This document shows, piece by piece, positions 9,362-21,800 of a stretch of 64,000 bases of DNA. Source of the stretch: Azolla caroliniana (taxonomy: Eukaryota > Polypodiophyta); contig JBHGNT010000009.1 of NCBI GenBank assembly GCA_043228905.1, positions 6,758,001-6,822,000 of the forward strand. Reading direction: 5' to 3'. The position numbers were made by a program, and so were the translations under genes. The notes under the pieces were generated by a model. That model was given only the letters and a program-made list of their open reading frames with translations, made no database searches and was not told where the DNA came from. The first letter of the stretch is position 1, and every line of letters starts with the position of its first letter.

Positions 9362-11279
9362 GTACCTTACATACAATATCAACATTTTAATCGATTATGG
9401 AGATTGAAGTTAAACAATGTGGTCATACCACGTAAGGTCTGAATGGGTGTTTGTTCTGTATGTGCAAGTTTTAAAAGCATGGCAAAGAGTGGGACAACAG
9501 ATGAAGAAAGAAAGAATTATAAGAATTTATTATAAGAACATCGAGAAAGCCAAGCGTTGGAAAGATCTAAAGCTATGCACCATCATCAAAAAGCGCTTCA
9601 ATCACCGGAAAGGTACATGTGCTTGATTATAGATGGAATGGATTGGAAGAAAATTGCCACACTTTCAAAGGTTGCCCAAGGATATTGGAGAGGAATGCCT
9701 AGTGCAGATGCCCTTAGTAGGTTGTCTTCTGTATTGTCAGACAATAAGGCCTCAAGTGTTCCTAACTTATCCAAATATCCACAACGATCCTAATCTTATA
9801 ACAACAGTCATGCAAAGATTTTTTGCAGATTTGGCAAGGTATACTCCCGTCGATACTATACGTGCAACTAGACAACACGGCAAGAGAAAACAAGAACTCG
9901 ACTATGTTTCGTTATTTAAGCATGTTAGTAGATAGGGGTATATTAAAAAATATTAAGGTCAACTTCTTACTAGTTGGTCACACACATGATCACATAGATC
10001 AAATGTTTAGTAGGTTCTCCAAGAAATTAGGGAGATGCGATGCATTCACACTTCCTATGCTGTCAATGTTGATCACTTATGCTTATACCCCAAAGCTAGA
10101 TGTACAACATTAAAATGAAGTTCATGATTTTAAATGCTTCTGTGTGGATGGTGATGGGACTCGCTATAGGGTTCTTGCTCGGCTTAATAATATCATTTTT
10201 AACCACTTCTTCCTCATCCAAAAAGTTAAGTCAGTCACAACCAAACGATGTTGTATGCCAAATAATACTCATCTAGTTCGCAATGGGAGTGCCACAAGAC
10301 AGATGTAGGCTCTTATTGCATTTTCCAGATGTAGTAATTTATGGTGCAAAACAAATGCCCTATGACGACCATAAAAGATTGGCTACTGGTAGTTCGATTT
10401 AAGAGAAAAAGATATATTGGATGTGGTGTCTTGAGGAAAAATGCAAAAATATTGAGCGTACCAAAAAGTATGTTGGTGATCAAGATGTGGAATGTTGGGG
10501 TAGCTTCTTTAATCATCAACATATGATATTTGATAGCCACTTTGCGGGTTAGTGGCCACCACAAAATCAATTCAAATGGAATATTGGTGGCCCATCAATG
10601 GCGAGCACAACTCCTTTACAACCACTAGAGAATCGTGAATTGAATACTCTAGTTCGTCCATGATAAAGAGATATTTACGTGGGACCAAGAATATCGATTG
10701 TTGTAGAGGCGAGATGGCAAGGAAATCTACATGAGCTACAAGTTGGTATGTTGGTTGCAACATTAGCTGGGGTTGATAAGTTGGGCTATCCCTTATGGAT
10801 TGCTAAAATCACCGAAATTATTAAAGATGATGAAGGCAATCAAGTTCAATCCATTGTGGTTCATTGGTATCATACCTCTTCCCTAGATGCATTTATTGGG
10901 AAGTACTCTTTAGAGATGGTTAAGGATGTTGAAGGCACAAGCAGAAACAGAGAAGAAAGAATCTACCCAACACGTCTACTCTAACACTTGATAATGTCGA
11001 CATACTAGTGTATGACTTCTCCTTGTCCAAAGCAGGTCATCTAAGACAGACTACAATCAAGATAATAAAAGAGGTGATCCAAGATGTGCCTCTTAACACA
11101 ACATAGAGACGAATAAGGAGTATATCTCATAATCACGGTGACGCTAGATTGCAATTGGATGAAGACAATGCATTGGTTGCTAGTGATGATGAGGATGAGA
11201 CCTCACAAAGCTCTTCTAGTTCATCGGATGGGTTTGAAGGGGAAGACGTATATTTGGGAAGTGATGGTTCTCATATATG
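9362..11279 (+). pseudogene. DDE-transposase-like (DUF7869-type) pseudogene
   Basis: Reading across three frames gives a KAWQR...YKNIEKAKRW segment, IIDGMD (first acidic motif), VQLDNTARENKN (second), then LVGHTHDHIDQMFSRFS and LPMLSMLITYAY. This order, with a GHTH-x-x-D-x-x-F-x-x-F block, is what I recall for DUF7869 proteins of plant repeats, which look like RNase-H-fold transposases. Downstream are 10679-10984 (GMLVATLAGVDKLGYPLWIAKI, then VVHWYHTSS) and an acidic tail (DEDETSQSSSSSSDGFEGED) ending in TGA near 11279. Frameshifts occur near 9650 and 9825 and stops near 10110, 10670 and 11105. Its divergent pairing with the ParB/methyltransferase-like gene suggests one two-gene element. Confidence 0.6.
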
Positions 11280-11412
11280 AAAAGTAAATAGTGTATGTTA
11301 CATCGAGATGGAGATTCACGAATATGTATAAATATAGTGTTAGTCATTTTGTAATTTTTGTACGTTCTCTTGTAAATTTCATGTGTCGATTATTTAGGCA
11401 TTTTTTAAAGTT

Positions 11413-13065
11413 GTTGAGAATTAAGCTCAACATAGTGCAATGTGTGAACACACCCTTTGAGAATCTATGATCACTCAAAGGTCAAGAGTCACATCACTAC
11501 TCTCTACACATTAAGTTACTATGTGTCATAGAGTCATATTCTATGACACATAACTAATGAGTTCCATATTCCCCATGACTATAAGTCTTCACATTCCTCA
11601 AGGTTCTAGAGTGAGAGTGGACGTTGTAGTGAGTTAATGAAGAGAGAGGGTGACCTTATATAAAGCATCCTCCTTCTACTTCATACTAAGTCGGTTGTGA
11701 CTCCTTGTAATGGTACATTTTGTATTTGCTATTGTACTTGTGAATATACACCTTCTTCTTGAGTATTCTATTTTCCATTCTACTTTTCATCTATCATGTG
11801 TTTTCTCTTCTCTCCTCTCTTTCCTCTAGCAAGTGGTGAGTCGAGTAATGTATTGCTTGGCAACATGTGTTCACGACCACATGCTCGGCTACATTCGAAA
11901 AGCCGAGACGCCGAAGGAAGCGTGGGAGAATCTATGAAAGATTCAACTCTACCAAGAGTTGACAAACATCCAACAAAGAGATATGTCCATTACGAGCTAC
12001 ACCTTGAAGATCAAGGAGCTTTCTGACTCACTCGACTAAATAAGCATCAACGTGGATGATGATGAGATGGTGCAGATATGCCTCGGCATCCTTGCACCAC
12101 GGTTTAAAGCGATGAGGATCGACGTACTAGCATGAGGACGCAACCGTGCAAGAAGAGGCTGATTCGGCCAAGGACGAGGTGGACAAAGCCCGACTTACGA
12201 AAACAACTCCCAATTTCAGCAACAAGACGAGAGCCATCGAGGAACCTTCGGAAGAAGGGGGAGCTTCCATTCCGGTCTAAGTTGACAAAACTCAATCAAA
12301 TGCAGATATTGCGGCAAACTCAACCACCACGAAGAAGAGTGTTGAAAGAAGATGCGCGAGTTGGCTTCCACTAGTCGACAACTCACCAATTACACCACCA
12401 ACTCCGACTATGATGATCATGGCGGAATGTTCGTGATGAGACATAGAGCAAATTCTATGTCGGCTTCTACTTCAACTAGTGCCTCTAGTCCAGAAGATGT
12501 ATGGTTCGTCGACTCCTGTGTCTCGAACCATATGATGTCTAATCAAGAATGGTTCCGAGAACTTCGAGAGCTAGATCGACCTAGCTATGTTGAAACTGGA
12601 GACGATACTACTCATCTGATTCGGCACATCAGCAATGTTCCATTCAGAAAAGAAGTTAAGCAAACTTATATTAAGAATGTCTTGCATGTACCAACCATTA
12701 CAAAAATTTGGTCTCCGTCGGCCAAATTGTTGAGCAAGGGATGCAAGTTCAATTTAATGTAGGCCATTGCTTCATTGAAAAGGAGGGTTGACTCATCGCT
12801 TGTGGACGAAGAGAGGGCCGAATGTTCATTCTCAACTTGCATGAGATGAAATCGGCCATGTTTGCAAAAGGAACGAAAGCTAATTCCAACATAGAGCTAT
12901 GGCACAAGCAGATTGGCTACATCAATTTCAATAAACTCAAGACGTTGCAATCGAACGGAGTTGTCATCGAGCTCTCGACCTTCAAAGAGAAGGAGATTGA
13001 AGTCGTGTGTGCAACTTGCCAATTTCGCAAACAACATCGACACCCGTTCCGATTAAAATGTAAAC
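11413..13065 (+). mobile_element. Truncated Copia relic: one LTR plus gag to pre-integrase
   Basis: It opens TGTTGAGAATTAAGCTCAAC, close to the LTR start of the element at 25415, and has a TATA box (TATATAAA, 11657-11664). The LTR ends near 11785. Recognisable pieces follow: gag (SITSYTLKIKEL ... INVDDDEMVQICLG), protease region (VWFVDSCVSNHMM at 12511, with Cys where DSGAS has Gly) and pre-integrase (IELWHKQIGYINFNKL to CQFRKQHRHPF). The primer binding site, gag start, integrase core, RT and 3' LTR are missing; similarity stops near 13065. It is an old, distant cousin of the 25415 element. Confidence 0.85.
11657..11664 (+). promoter_or_regulatory. TATA box in the truncated Copia LTR
   Basis: TATATAAA about 245 bp into the LTR, in the same relative position as TATATAAA of the related 436-bp LTR (25632-25639). 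Confidence 0.5.
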
Positions 13066-13124
13066 CCAAACTTATATTGATGCAAACATTACCATACATC
13101 CAACTTTAAAACCTCAGATGCCAA

Positions 13125-14620
13125 TCAGTCCCCAACTGCTTTCTTAGAAGAATCCATCAATGAGAATCGTGAAAAAGATTGTGATGTATCAACACACATA
13201 TTAAAATCACCCATTAACAAACCAATAGAACACACTGATAACCTTGGATCCATAGAAGACCACAACTCAATGTCTTGATTAGCATTGTTGGGCGCATCCA
13301 TCACCAAAAAGTGCCCATATGAATCATTATAGACTATATGTGGACAAAACAAATCACAAATAATCATAACTATACGTGAATAATGATGTGATAACTGACT
13401 TGCATAATAGGTAGAATATCCACGCCAATATAACACAAATATTATTAAATCATGACACTTTTGTTCAATTGCACATAAAACATCTCATTCCTTATCAAAT
13501 AAAGTTTTCCATAATATATATTTCTAATGAGGATAAGGTGTCGCTCACACATTCCATGATACCACTTTCAGTTAACACATTTAGTAAGAACTTGCCGTAG
13601 ACATTATGAGCAAGTATATTCATAAATGTACTAACGGCTTGTGCAAGAGCTGCACAAGAATTCGTGTGTACTACATCCCCTCCATAAATCATAGAGTTTT
13701 GCTGCATAGCCTCACAAGTAAGAAGTCCTTCATTAAATTGAGGATGCACCACTCGTCCTAAAGAATTGAATTGTAATAGGTTAGACAATCTCTAATTTCA
13801 CACTTGTTTCTACCATGGAAATTTCTTAAAGCCCTCATTCATGTACAAATTATCTTTTGGTAATGCCTTACCATAAGTACTTTTTGTGTCCCTTTGCATG
13901 GCAACACCCTTCCCTCTTATCTTATGCTTCATTTGATGCCACTCTTGATTTTCAACATTGGGTTCTACATTAGTACATACTCCATTATCCTCTCCAACAT
14001 CTCTCACATGACCATGAACTTTAGAATCTCACTCTAGCCTATGAGATGTCCCCTCATCCATGACCATATCAATCGTTGATATGGCAATATTCTTCTGAAC
14101 ATCTTCTTTATTTTTTTCTTTGACATAACTTTCCATGAATGGTTCACCATGATATTGGCATTCAGTCATAAAATGCCCTGATTGACCACATTTAAAACAA
14201 TGTCCGACAAAAGTCTCCCATTGAAACTTAAAACGAAATTGACCAAATCGAGATATATCTATATTCAACCATCCTAAAAGTTTATAACTCGTGTCCCATA
14301 ACAATCTACATTTGTCCAATGAATTAGCATGAGGAGCAACAAAAACTTTACCAATTTGAGACATCAATTTTGGTAGTGATTCCCAAAAGAATGAGTTACT
14401 ACAATCAAAAACTTTCACCCAAATTGGACATTGTTGTTTCAATAAATCTTTATAATTAACCCCAAGAACCCATTCCATCATATGCATTAATCTTCTATAA
14501 AAAAGATCAATACCTTTGCCATCAAAACAATACGGTGTTTTGACAATCGAAAACCCACATAATAAAAACCTCTTGGACCCACAGACACATCCTCAACACA
14601 ATTAGGCATTATGAATGAAT
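13125..14620 (-). mobile_element. LINE relic: ORF1 zinc-knuckle protein and start of the endonuclease
   Basis: Minus-strand 14487-14029 encodes a DUF4283-like segment (WVKVFDCSNSFFWESLPKLM ... GKVFVAPHANSLDKCR) followed by one CCHC knuckle, C-FKC-GQSGHFMTEC, as in plant L1 ORF1 proteins. In-frame pieces extend up to about 14620. 14007-13810 and 13788-13495 are linker fragments. 13436-13125 carries MGDFNMC, the endonuclease motif GDFN that opens LINE ORF2. The RT is absent: the copy stops near 13110, beside the truncated Copia. Several stops and frame changes make it inactive. Confidence 0.75.
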
Positions 14621-15046
14621 TCAACCACTACCTAATCCATGATACCAAAAGAAGTTTACTTGTGAAATACAAAATAACACCAAGTTCATAAAACATGTCA
14701 AAAGCTACTAACATTGACTTGTTCTCTATCACCACCTCTACAACATCCTCTTCTTCACAATCCTTAGCATCTTTCTCATTTTCTTTTTATAAAATTAGAA
14801 AGCAATTAACAAAATCATAATGACTGCCATCATCATAATCATCCCCAATCCCACCAAGAATTAAAGCATATGATGTTTTCTCATGATCGTTTCTGTGGTT
14901 TGTAACTTTCACAACCATCATTACTACCACATCCATTGACAATCATAACCCGCTTCCTATTGTCATGTCAAACATCATAATAGAGATTGAGAGGACAAAC
15001 TTGAGACAATGACAATTTTCCTTGTAACTTTTGATAGCAACTAGGT

Positions 15047-15145
15047 GCATTCAATGTGACGCACCTTGAAACAACACAAACATGCACACAAGACCTTTGA
15101 ATCCTTCATCACTTGCCTTGGAGATACCATCTTTAAGTGCAATGA
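15047..15145. repeat. About 100-bp repeat shared with 53285-53385
   Basis: The stretch from GCATTCAATGTGACGCACCT to GATACCATCTTTAAGTG occurs here and near 53285 in the same orientation with only a few mismatches. Here it lies just 5' of the minus-strand LINE relic, so it may be LINE leader or ORF1 sequence; I cannot prove this. Confidence 0.75.
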
Positions 15146-15272
15146 GCACTCTGAACGAGTTTCACAATGTTGAGCCCAAAATCACAAAAAAGGGACTTTT
15201 GGGTACAAAGCTACATTCAAAACATGTTTCAACACTATTATTGGAACGTCATCGCTTTTTTCCCTCCACTCT

Positions 15273-15275
<3 letters not shown>

Positions 15276-15346
<71 letters not shown>

Positions 15347-15363
15347 GTGTGTGTGTGTGTGTG
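15276..15363. repeat. (CT)n followed by (TG)n microsatellite
   Basis: About 34 CT units run directly into about 9 TG units. The LSLSLS and ERERER reading frames here are artefacts of the repeat. Confidence 0.98.
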
Positions 15364-18300
15364 AGTTTTTCTTTTCCTTCAAAACTAGTTCAAGGTTTGG
15401 AATCCAAAGATGGTGATCCTCTCATTAAGGGTGGAATACCCACTTCTTGAATGGGCAAATGGACTCCTTGCCATTTGACTAAATTCAACTTAAAGATCAG
15501 TTGTTAGAAATTTCAAGAATGAATAGTAGAATCGAGAAGAAAGAAAAGAGGAAGTGTATGTAAAGGCATTAAATTTATCATCCTTGCATGGATGATAAGT
15601 ATCCTTGAAGAAGACCATAAGAAGCCAATTAGCTCCAATGCTCCATGAATGGGGAAATTTGCAAACAATTGGGTTGGTCTAAGGAATTGAATGGTTCGAT
15701 TTGGTTTGATTTGAATCTTTATCCACTTAATGGTTTATTTGGCTTCAAGCCACGACTTGACAATTTGTGTGAACATTTTTGCAATATCTAATTAAATATG
15801 TAAATTAAGCCTATAGATGATTAAATATTTAATTGCTCTCTTAATCAAAACTTTAAAGGATTTAAGTGGTTTTTTAGCAATATGAAGTTTTTTTAATAAA
15901 TAAAAAAGAACATAAATTTGAAAATTGTGTGTACATTTAATAATTGGCAATGATTTGGTTCATGTTGTAACTAAACAATGAAATCGTGGTGGAATGGCTT
16001 AATCATAAATTATAAATTAATTCGTATAGAGTTGATGATACCCTCGACGCATTACAAGGGAGATATGAGTGTTTTGATTAGGTAGCATTTTTTGTGAGCA
16101 AAGCATTGTACCGTTGGTCGGGCCTTGTTCAACTCAGTTGCTTGAGTCTCATACATCCGATTCTAGAAGTTCTAAGCACCTATAGAAGAAGTATCATTGT
16201 CATGAAAATAATGTGCATGCCAGTTAAACAAGAGAGTGACCACTAGGGACCTCAATCAAAGAAGATGGAGTGGATTCAAGTGTCAACAATTCCTCGATAG
16301 ATATTTTACTTCTTCATAACTCATGTGCAATGTGCGAGAGTGACACGTAGTTTTTAAACTATATTTGTCTAATTGTGAATATGTATGTGACTGTAGCAAG
16401 AGTGAACGCACGTATAAGTGTTTTAATGTATAAGTCGATGTCAATTAGAAAACAAAAAAGTGTAATTATTTGCTTACGTGTATGTAAATGAATGAACATG
16501 TATATGCACAAGTGCTTAAATGTAAGAGTATTTGGTAAATATTTAAAACTGAAGTATCCAAGTGTTTAAGTGTGTGTGCACTTGAGCGCAAGTATGTACT
16601 TGTTTAAATACACTTATTTGAGTGCACTACATGTTATAGTTACAAGGTAAGTGAGCTGTGTAATAGTATTACGTGAAAGTAAGTATATGATATATAAGTT
16701 CAACCCAAAGTTTCTGTCTTTTTGTCGATTTTGCTCCAAATCGCGCAACTTCGCGCCTTGAGCTCCGATTTCTACGCTGAAAATTTTGTCGTGATCCTTG
16801 TTTGGTTAAAAAAATTAATGGATAGAGAGGATTGACCAGAAACAATAACATATAATTATCAAATTCACAAAATGCGTTGAGGGTTCCCGTCGCATAAACT
16901 ATTGAATTATGATAATGGCACAAGTTTTGAAATTTAGGAAATGCATAGGTTACTGAAATATTTTACTGTTCTGGTACCATGTACAGAAAGAAAAACACAT
17001 AGAGAGAAGAAAAAGGAGAGAGTGAGAAGGGAGAGGTAAGTGAGGAAGAACACTTTTGACTATGTTTCAAGAGTGAGATGTTAGAAGTAGTTAGCTGGTG
17101 TTTGGTAAATGTTTGACACTCCATGTGGTGTAGGCGGACATATCGTCGTAGTACTATTACTTCATTATCCGAGTTCCAAGTTAGCATCAAACAAACCACT
17201 ACTACATTAATGAGTTGCTTCTCTCACTCTCTCGTTCTTCTCCGAATTCACTCCTTAATTAGCATTGGAAGTAATATATGTTGGGTTGTTCCCTCTTACA
17301 TAGAGGAAGAGGTCTAAATATTTAATTGGGTCTATGTTTTGTTTACCCATATTAGAATGTGGATTCAGGCTTTTACACGTAAATCTTGTGTCTCCTTGAT
17401 CATTTGTTTGTTAGTGTTTGGGTGTGGAATTTCTTGCTGAATTGTTGTTCAGATTAGTTTGTTTTGATTACTTGCTTATATTTTACAACACAAGTGGGGA
17501 AACAAATTGTTAGCTTCCGTGTGAAATTGTGGTATTGTTGTATGCTTCTTCAACGATATATAAATCTACCCATAAATTAGTTCCTATGCTTGCTACCAAC
17601 ACCATTTAATATATCCACTTTACTATATTTAATTTTCTCTCTCAATACCCAATTATTTCTCCTTCACATGTTGCATTCCAAATATCTAGTGGAACGCATG
17701 TTTTTCCATATATTTATTGAATTACCTGAAACGGTAGAACCTAGGCACTAACCATTGGGAGTAATGTTCGGAGCAATTCTCAATCCATTTGTGTCCTCAC
17801 ACATGTGTGTGTTATGGGCAATTCATTCAATGAAAAGTATGTGTTTGGATAAATCTCAAAGAAGAAATGTTAGGTGGCATTCAATGAAATAAAGATAGGA
17901 TAATGTGGAGATTTATCCCGTAATTTGGTTGGCCTTTGAGGAAAATAAACTGAGGATAATTCGGAGATTTTTCTTTTGTATGATTCAGCACTTCATCCCT
18001 TTCAACCGGTCCCATTCTGCACTTAAATATCCTTCAATTGGTAGTCTCGAAATCGAGCTGACATCCATTCCAAAGATAACTATGAAAGGACTACCAACTA
18101 GGTTCATATCACACATCTATAGTCTCCTTTTTATTTATGTGCCTCTTTATTTGATTACCTTTTCCCTTTCTCATTTTGACATGTGCTAACACGTGTCGAC
18201 ATCACCACCACATCTCATCTTAGGATCTTGTGTGAAACCCATAGCTCGTTGTAAATTAAAGTAAATTTGGATGGATATGAGACACTAAAGATCATAAAAC

Positions 18301-18391
18301 GATTTGGGCATTATCGTTTGGTTATGTGAAAGTTGGACAACACCATAGGGAAAAACAATGTAAGTCTAAACAAAAGATGACCCTACAACGG
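15364..18391. other. AT-rich intergenic DNA without recognised genes
   Basis: Only short frames without family signatures are present. A TG/AAGTG-rich stretch (16370-16640) holds loose repeats of GTGTTTAAGTG and TGTAAGTG type. I saw no RNA genes, LTR ends or domain fragments. Confidence 0.6.
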
Positions 18392-18392
18392 A

Positions 18393-18707
18393 TGAATACC
18401 TGAAAACTAATGACAAATAAAACCTTGTTGAGATTACGATCGGTTTCTTTTCCTAGGCACGAGAACCTCACATGAGGAGTACAAAGTGATCGTGAACCTA
18501 CACAACAAGGTAGTGTTTTGTATATTTCGAGAACCAACATACCCTTTTCGTGAATACCTGAAAACTAATGACAAATAAAACCTTGTTGAGATTACGATCG
18601 GTTTCTTTTCCTAGGCACGAGAACCTCACATGAGGAGTACAAAGTGATCGTGAACCTACACAACAAGGTAGTGTTTTGTATATTTCGTGAACCAACATAC
18701 CCTTTTT
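18393..18707. repeat. 158-bp tandem duplication in the polyamine oxidase promoter
   Basis: GAATACCTGAAAACTAATG...ACCAACATACCCTTTT is present twice, starting at 18394 and again at 18552, nearly identical (a GAGAACC/GTGAACC difference is visible). The second copy ends just before the TATA box, so the duplication doubles the proximal promoter. Confidence 0.93.
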
Positions 18708-18712
18708 AAGTG

Positions 18713-18720
18713 TATATAAA
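18713..18720 (+). promoter_or_regulatory. TATA box of the polyamine oxidase gene
   Basis: TATATAAA lies 82 bp upstream of the ATG at 18802, directly after the 158-bp duplication. The spacing fits a short 5' leader starting near 18745-18750. Confidence 0.65.
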
Positions 18721-18801
18721 ACACTTTGGCATCCTTTGAAGTTCTCAAGTTTAGCTTGCACATTAGTGTAGTGTCGATTGATAGCACCCTAAGGCTCCAC
18801 G

Positions 18802-21800
18802 ATGGGACTTCCTTATAATTTGCATGCACATTGCATGTGGGTTCTCGTTCTCATCCTCTCGTGCTCTCTTGTTCTCCGTCCGGCTAATGCCGGCCGCCGG
18901 AACCCCAACAATGCAAATCCGCGGGTTATCATCGTGGGAGCTGGAGTTTCAGGTAGCATATATGTATTCATTCAATTATCCATGTAAATTGCATTGTTGG
19001 TTTCATGTTTAATAAGTTCTACTTAAGCTCAAGTGAGCATATATACATTTGTGACTTTTGGCATACATATTTTGTATGATGATGAGCAATGCAGGAATAA
19101 TGGCGGCTTCCACGCTCTCCAAGCATGGGATCGACGATTTCTTAATCTTGGAAGCAACCGACAGAGTGGGCGGACGATTGCATCAGAAGCAATTTGAGGG
19201 TTACACAGTCGAGATCGGGGCCAATTGGGTGGAAGGTGTGGGCGGAGAGAAGGTGAACCCAATATGGACCCTAGCAAATGAGTACAACTTAACACTCTCC
19301 TACACTGACTTCAGCAATGTGTCAGCTAATACCTATAGTCAGGAGTGAGTATACTACACTACACTACACACTCTTAAATATGATTAATGCCAATACATTC
19401 CAAGCACCTCCATATGACAAGTTATCAAACATTTGTGGAACAGTTTGGGATATGCTTTCTTGTGTGTATGACCTTACTTGTGTAGTAATAATAGTGGTGG
19501 TGGTGGTTTTAGTTGTAGTAATAATTGTAGTACTAATACTAGTACTAGTAGTAGAAGTAGTAGTAGTACTACTGCTACTAATAGTACAAGTAGTAATGGT
19601 GTGATTGTGAATAGTTGGGTTAGCTAAATATCCCAAATTTGTTGGAAAATGCCCAACTCGTTTTTTGCATTCAGACTATATATATATATGTGTCACTTTT
19701 GGCTCAAACAATTTAGAAGCATTATGATTAGGAAAAAATGCATAAGTTAGACATGCATCTTCGATCGGGGGAAACCATGCATATATCATGGGCGTATCAT
19801 TCATTTGGCATGGATGAATCACTGGTGGATTATGGAAAGAGAGAAATGGCACCTTCAAAAGCTCGCCAACCCAAGTCCAAAAGCTCGCATCAATGGGAAA
19901 TCAAACAAAAACTCATCTTCTGAATTAAGTAGTCCACAAAATGTATACACCCCAAACAGATTAAACTTCTTTTCTAATAGTATGCACCATTTCACTAATA
20001 AGATCTCATGTAGCCTTGGTTTTAATCCATCTAAGTAGATGTATCTAGGCTTAAAAAATATAATTGATTCATAGTCAAGGTTATGGGCATCCACACTTTC
20101 AATGTTAAAGAGTGATGCAACACACATACATATTATTGTATATGTGTGTATAGAGTGTCCTCTAAGTTTATAATACATTACACAATGAATTGCTAACCAA
20201 TTTCTATGATTCTCAAAATGCAGGGGCACACATGTTCCTTTATCAGTGACAGGGCCACGATTTGAGCTTGCCGATGCTAGTGCTAGTTTTAGCTCAAATT
20301 TGAGTGTGTCATTGACTGAGCACCATGAACAGGACATTTCAATATTAACTGCCCAACGTTTATTTGGATTGTAAGATACCCTTCTTTTTATGTTTTTAGG
20401 TGCCCTTAGATTTGTTTTTCATACAAGATATTATGTGCAAAGCCCACTGTGTTAATGAATTAGCATTTACTTGGAAAGGTAGGAATAAATCATCAATATT
20501 GGACACAAACCATATTAAGACCTTCATAAAACCAATAATGTTATCTAATACTTGAATACTCCTCAATGTGGATTGTCTTGAGTTCTTGAAAAGTCCATTA
20601 GGACCACTTAATGACAAGAAGGATAATATTAACGAAAACTTTTGAACATACAAATATTCTCGATGTAGTGATTTGCCTAGAAATGGACAAACATTGAATG
20701 TGTCGCATGCATAATTTAAAGGAAACGAGGTTGAATAAAAAGGTATTTAGCCTACATGCTTGATAATAATAAAATTCATACCACACTTAAATCTAGCTAT
20801 AAGAAGGATCTCCATGTTTAAGAATCTCTTGCAAGAGTCCATCACAACTTAGGGAAGTTGATAGGATAGGAATAGTGCATCTTGTTGGTAAAAGAAAAAC
20901 TATTCATATATTATTGCATAAAGTCCTTTGAATATGAAGTGATTACACCTAAATAGTTAGGGAGCCATAATGCTTATTATTAGCTTTTCGGTTTACTTTG
21001 GATTGATGGTTCACTCTCCACATTTTCTTTGAATTTTTCATGAAACATGTTGCATATCACTGGGTAGAAACCTATCTATTTCAAAAGCTACAAATATTAC
21101 TTTTAAACTTATTTACAAAATTTGAAAAGAAAAACAAAAAAGTGAAAAGTAAGGATAATTTTTAGATTTATACATAAATACATTAGCCTACGAGCTCAAA
21201 ATATGCATATGTTCTCTTCATTATGCATCATGGAAAGGATGCGAGGGTATCCTTGTATTGTATCTATGATGTTAATGAACTCAAATTGTCATGGCATGGA
21301 GCACCTTCAAAATAACTCGTTCATATGTGGTGATTATGCTAAGAAGTAGTTATATATTGATTATTAGAGCGAGATACTTAGCACACATTTATTCAGTTGA
21401 GATTAAGGACATCCATCATAATATAGGTTTTGAATTTGTAGTGTCCCTACAACTCCATTAGACATGGCAATTGATTACTTCTACTACGACTTTGAAATCG
21501 CAGGTAAGATATAGTAAACTTCACTAATGTACCAAATGAATAAGAAAAATAAAGCTTCATTTCCATTTCATAATAATTCATTAAACATGTTTGGAGCACA
21601 CTTTTTGTGTCACTTGGAACTACAGAACCTCCTAGGATCACAAGCTTGAAGAACGTAATACCAAATCCAACATTTGAATATTATGGGTATGATGAATATC
21701 TCGTTGCCGACAAAAGGGGTTATGTGCATCTTTTGCATCAATTAGCAAAAGAATTCCTCGAATACGATAATGAAACAATCACAGATTCAAGGGTAAAATT

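Noticed and set aside
15082-15450. Open frames with long LSLSLS / ERERER runs
   Set aside because: They are translations of the CT/GA microsatellite and have no family signal outside it.
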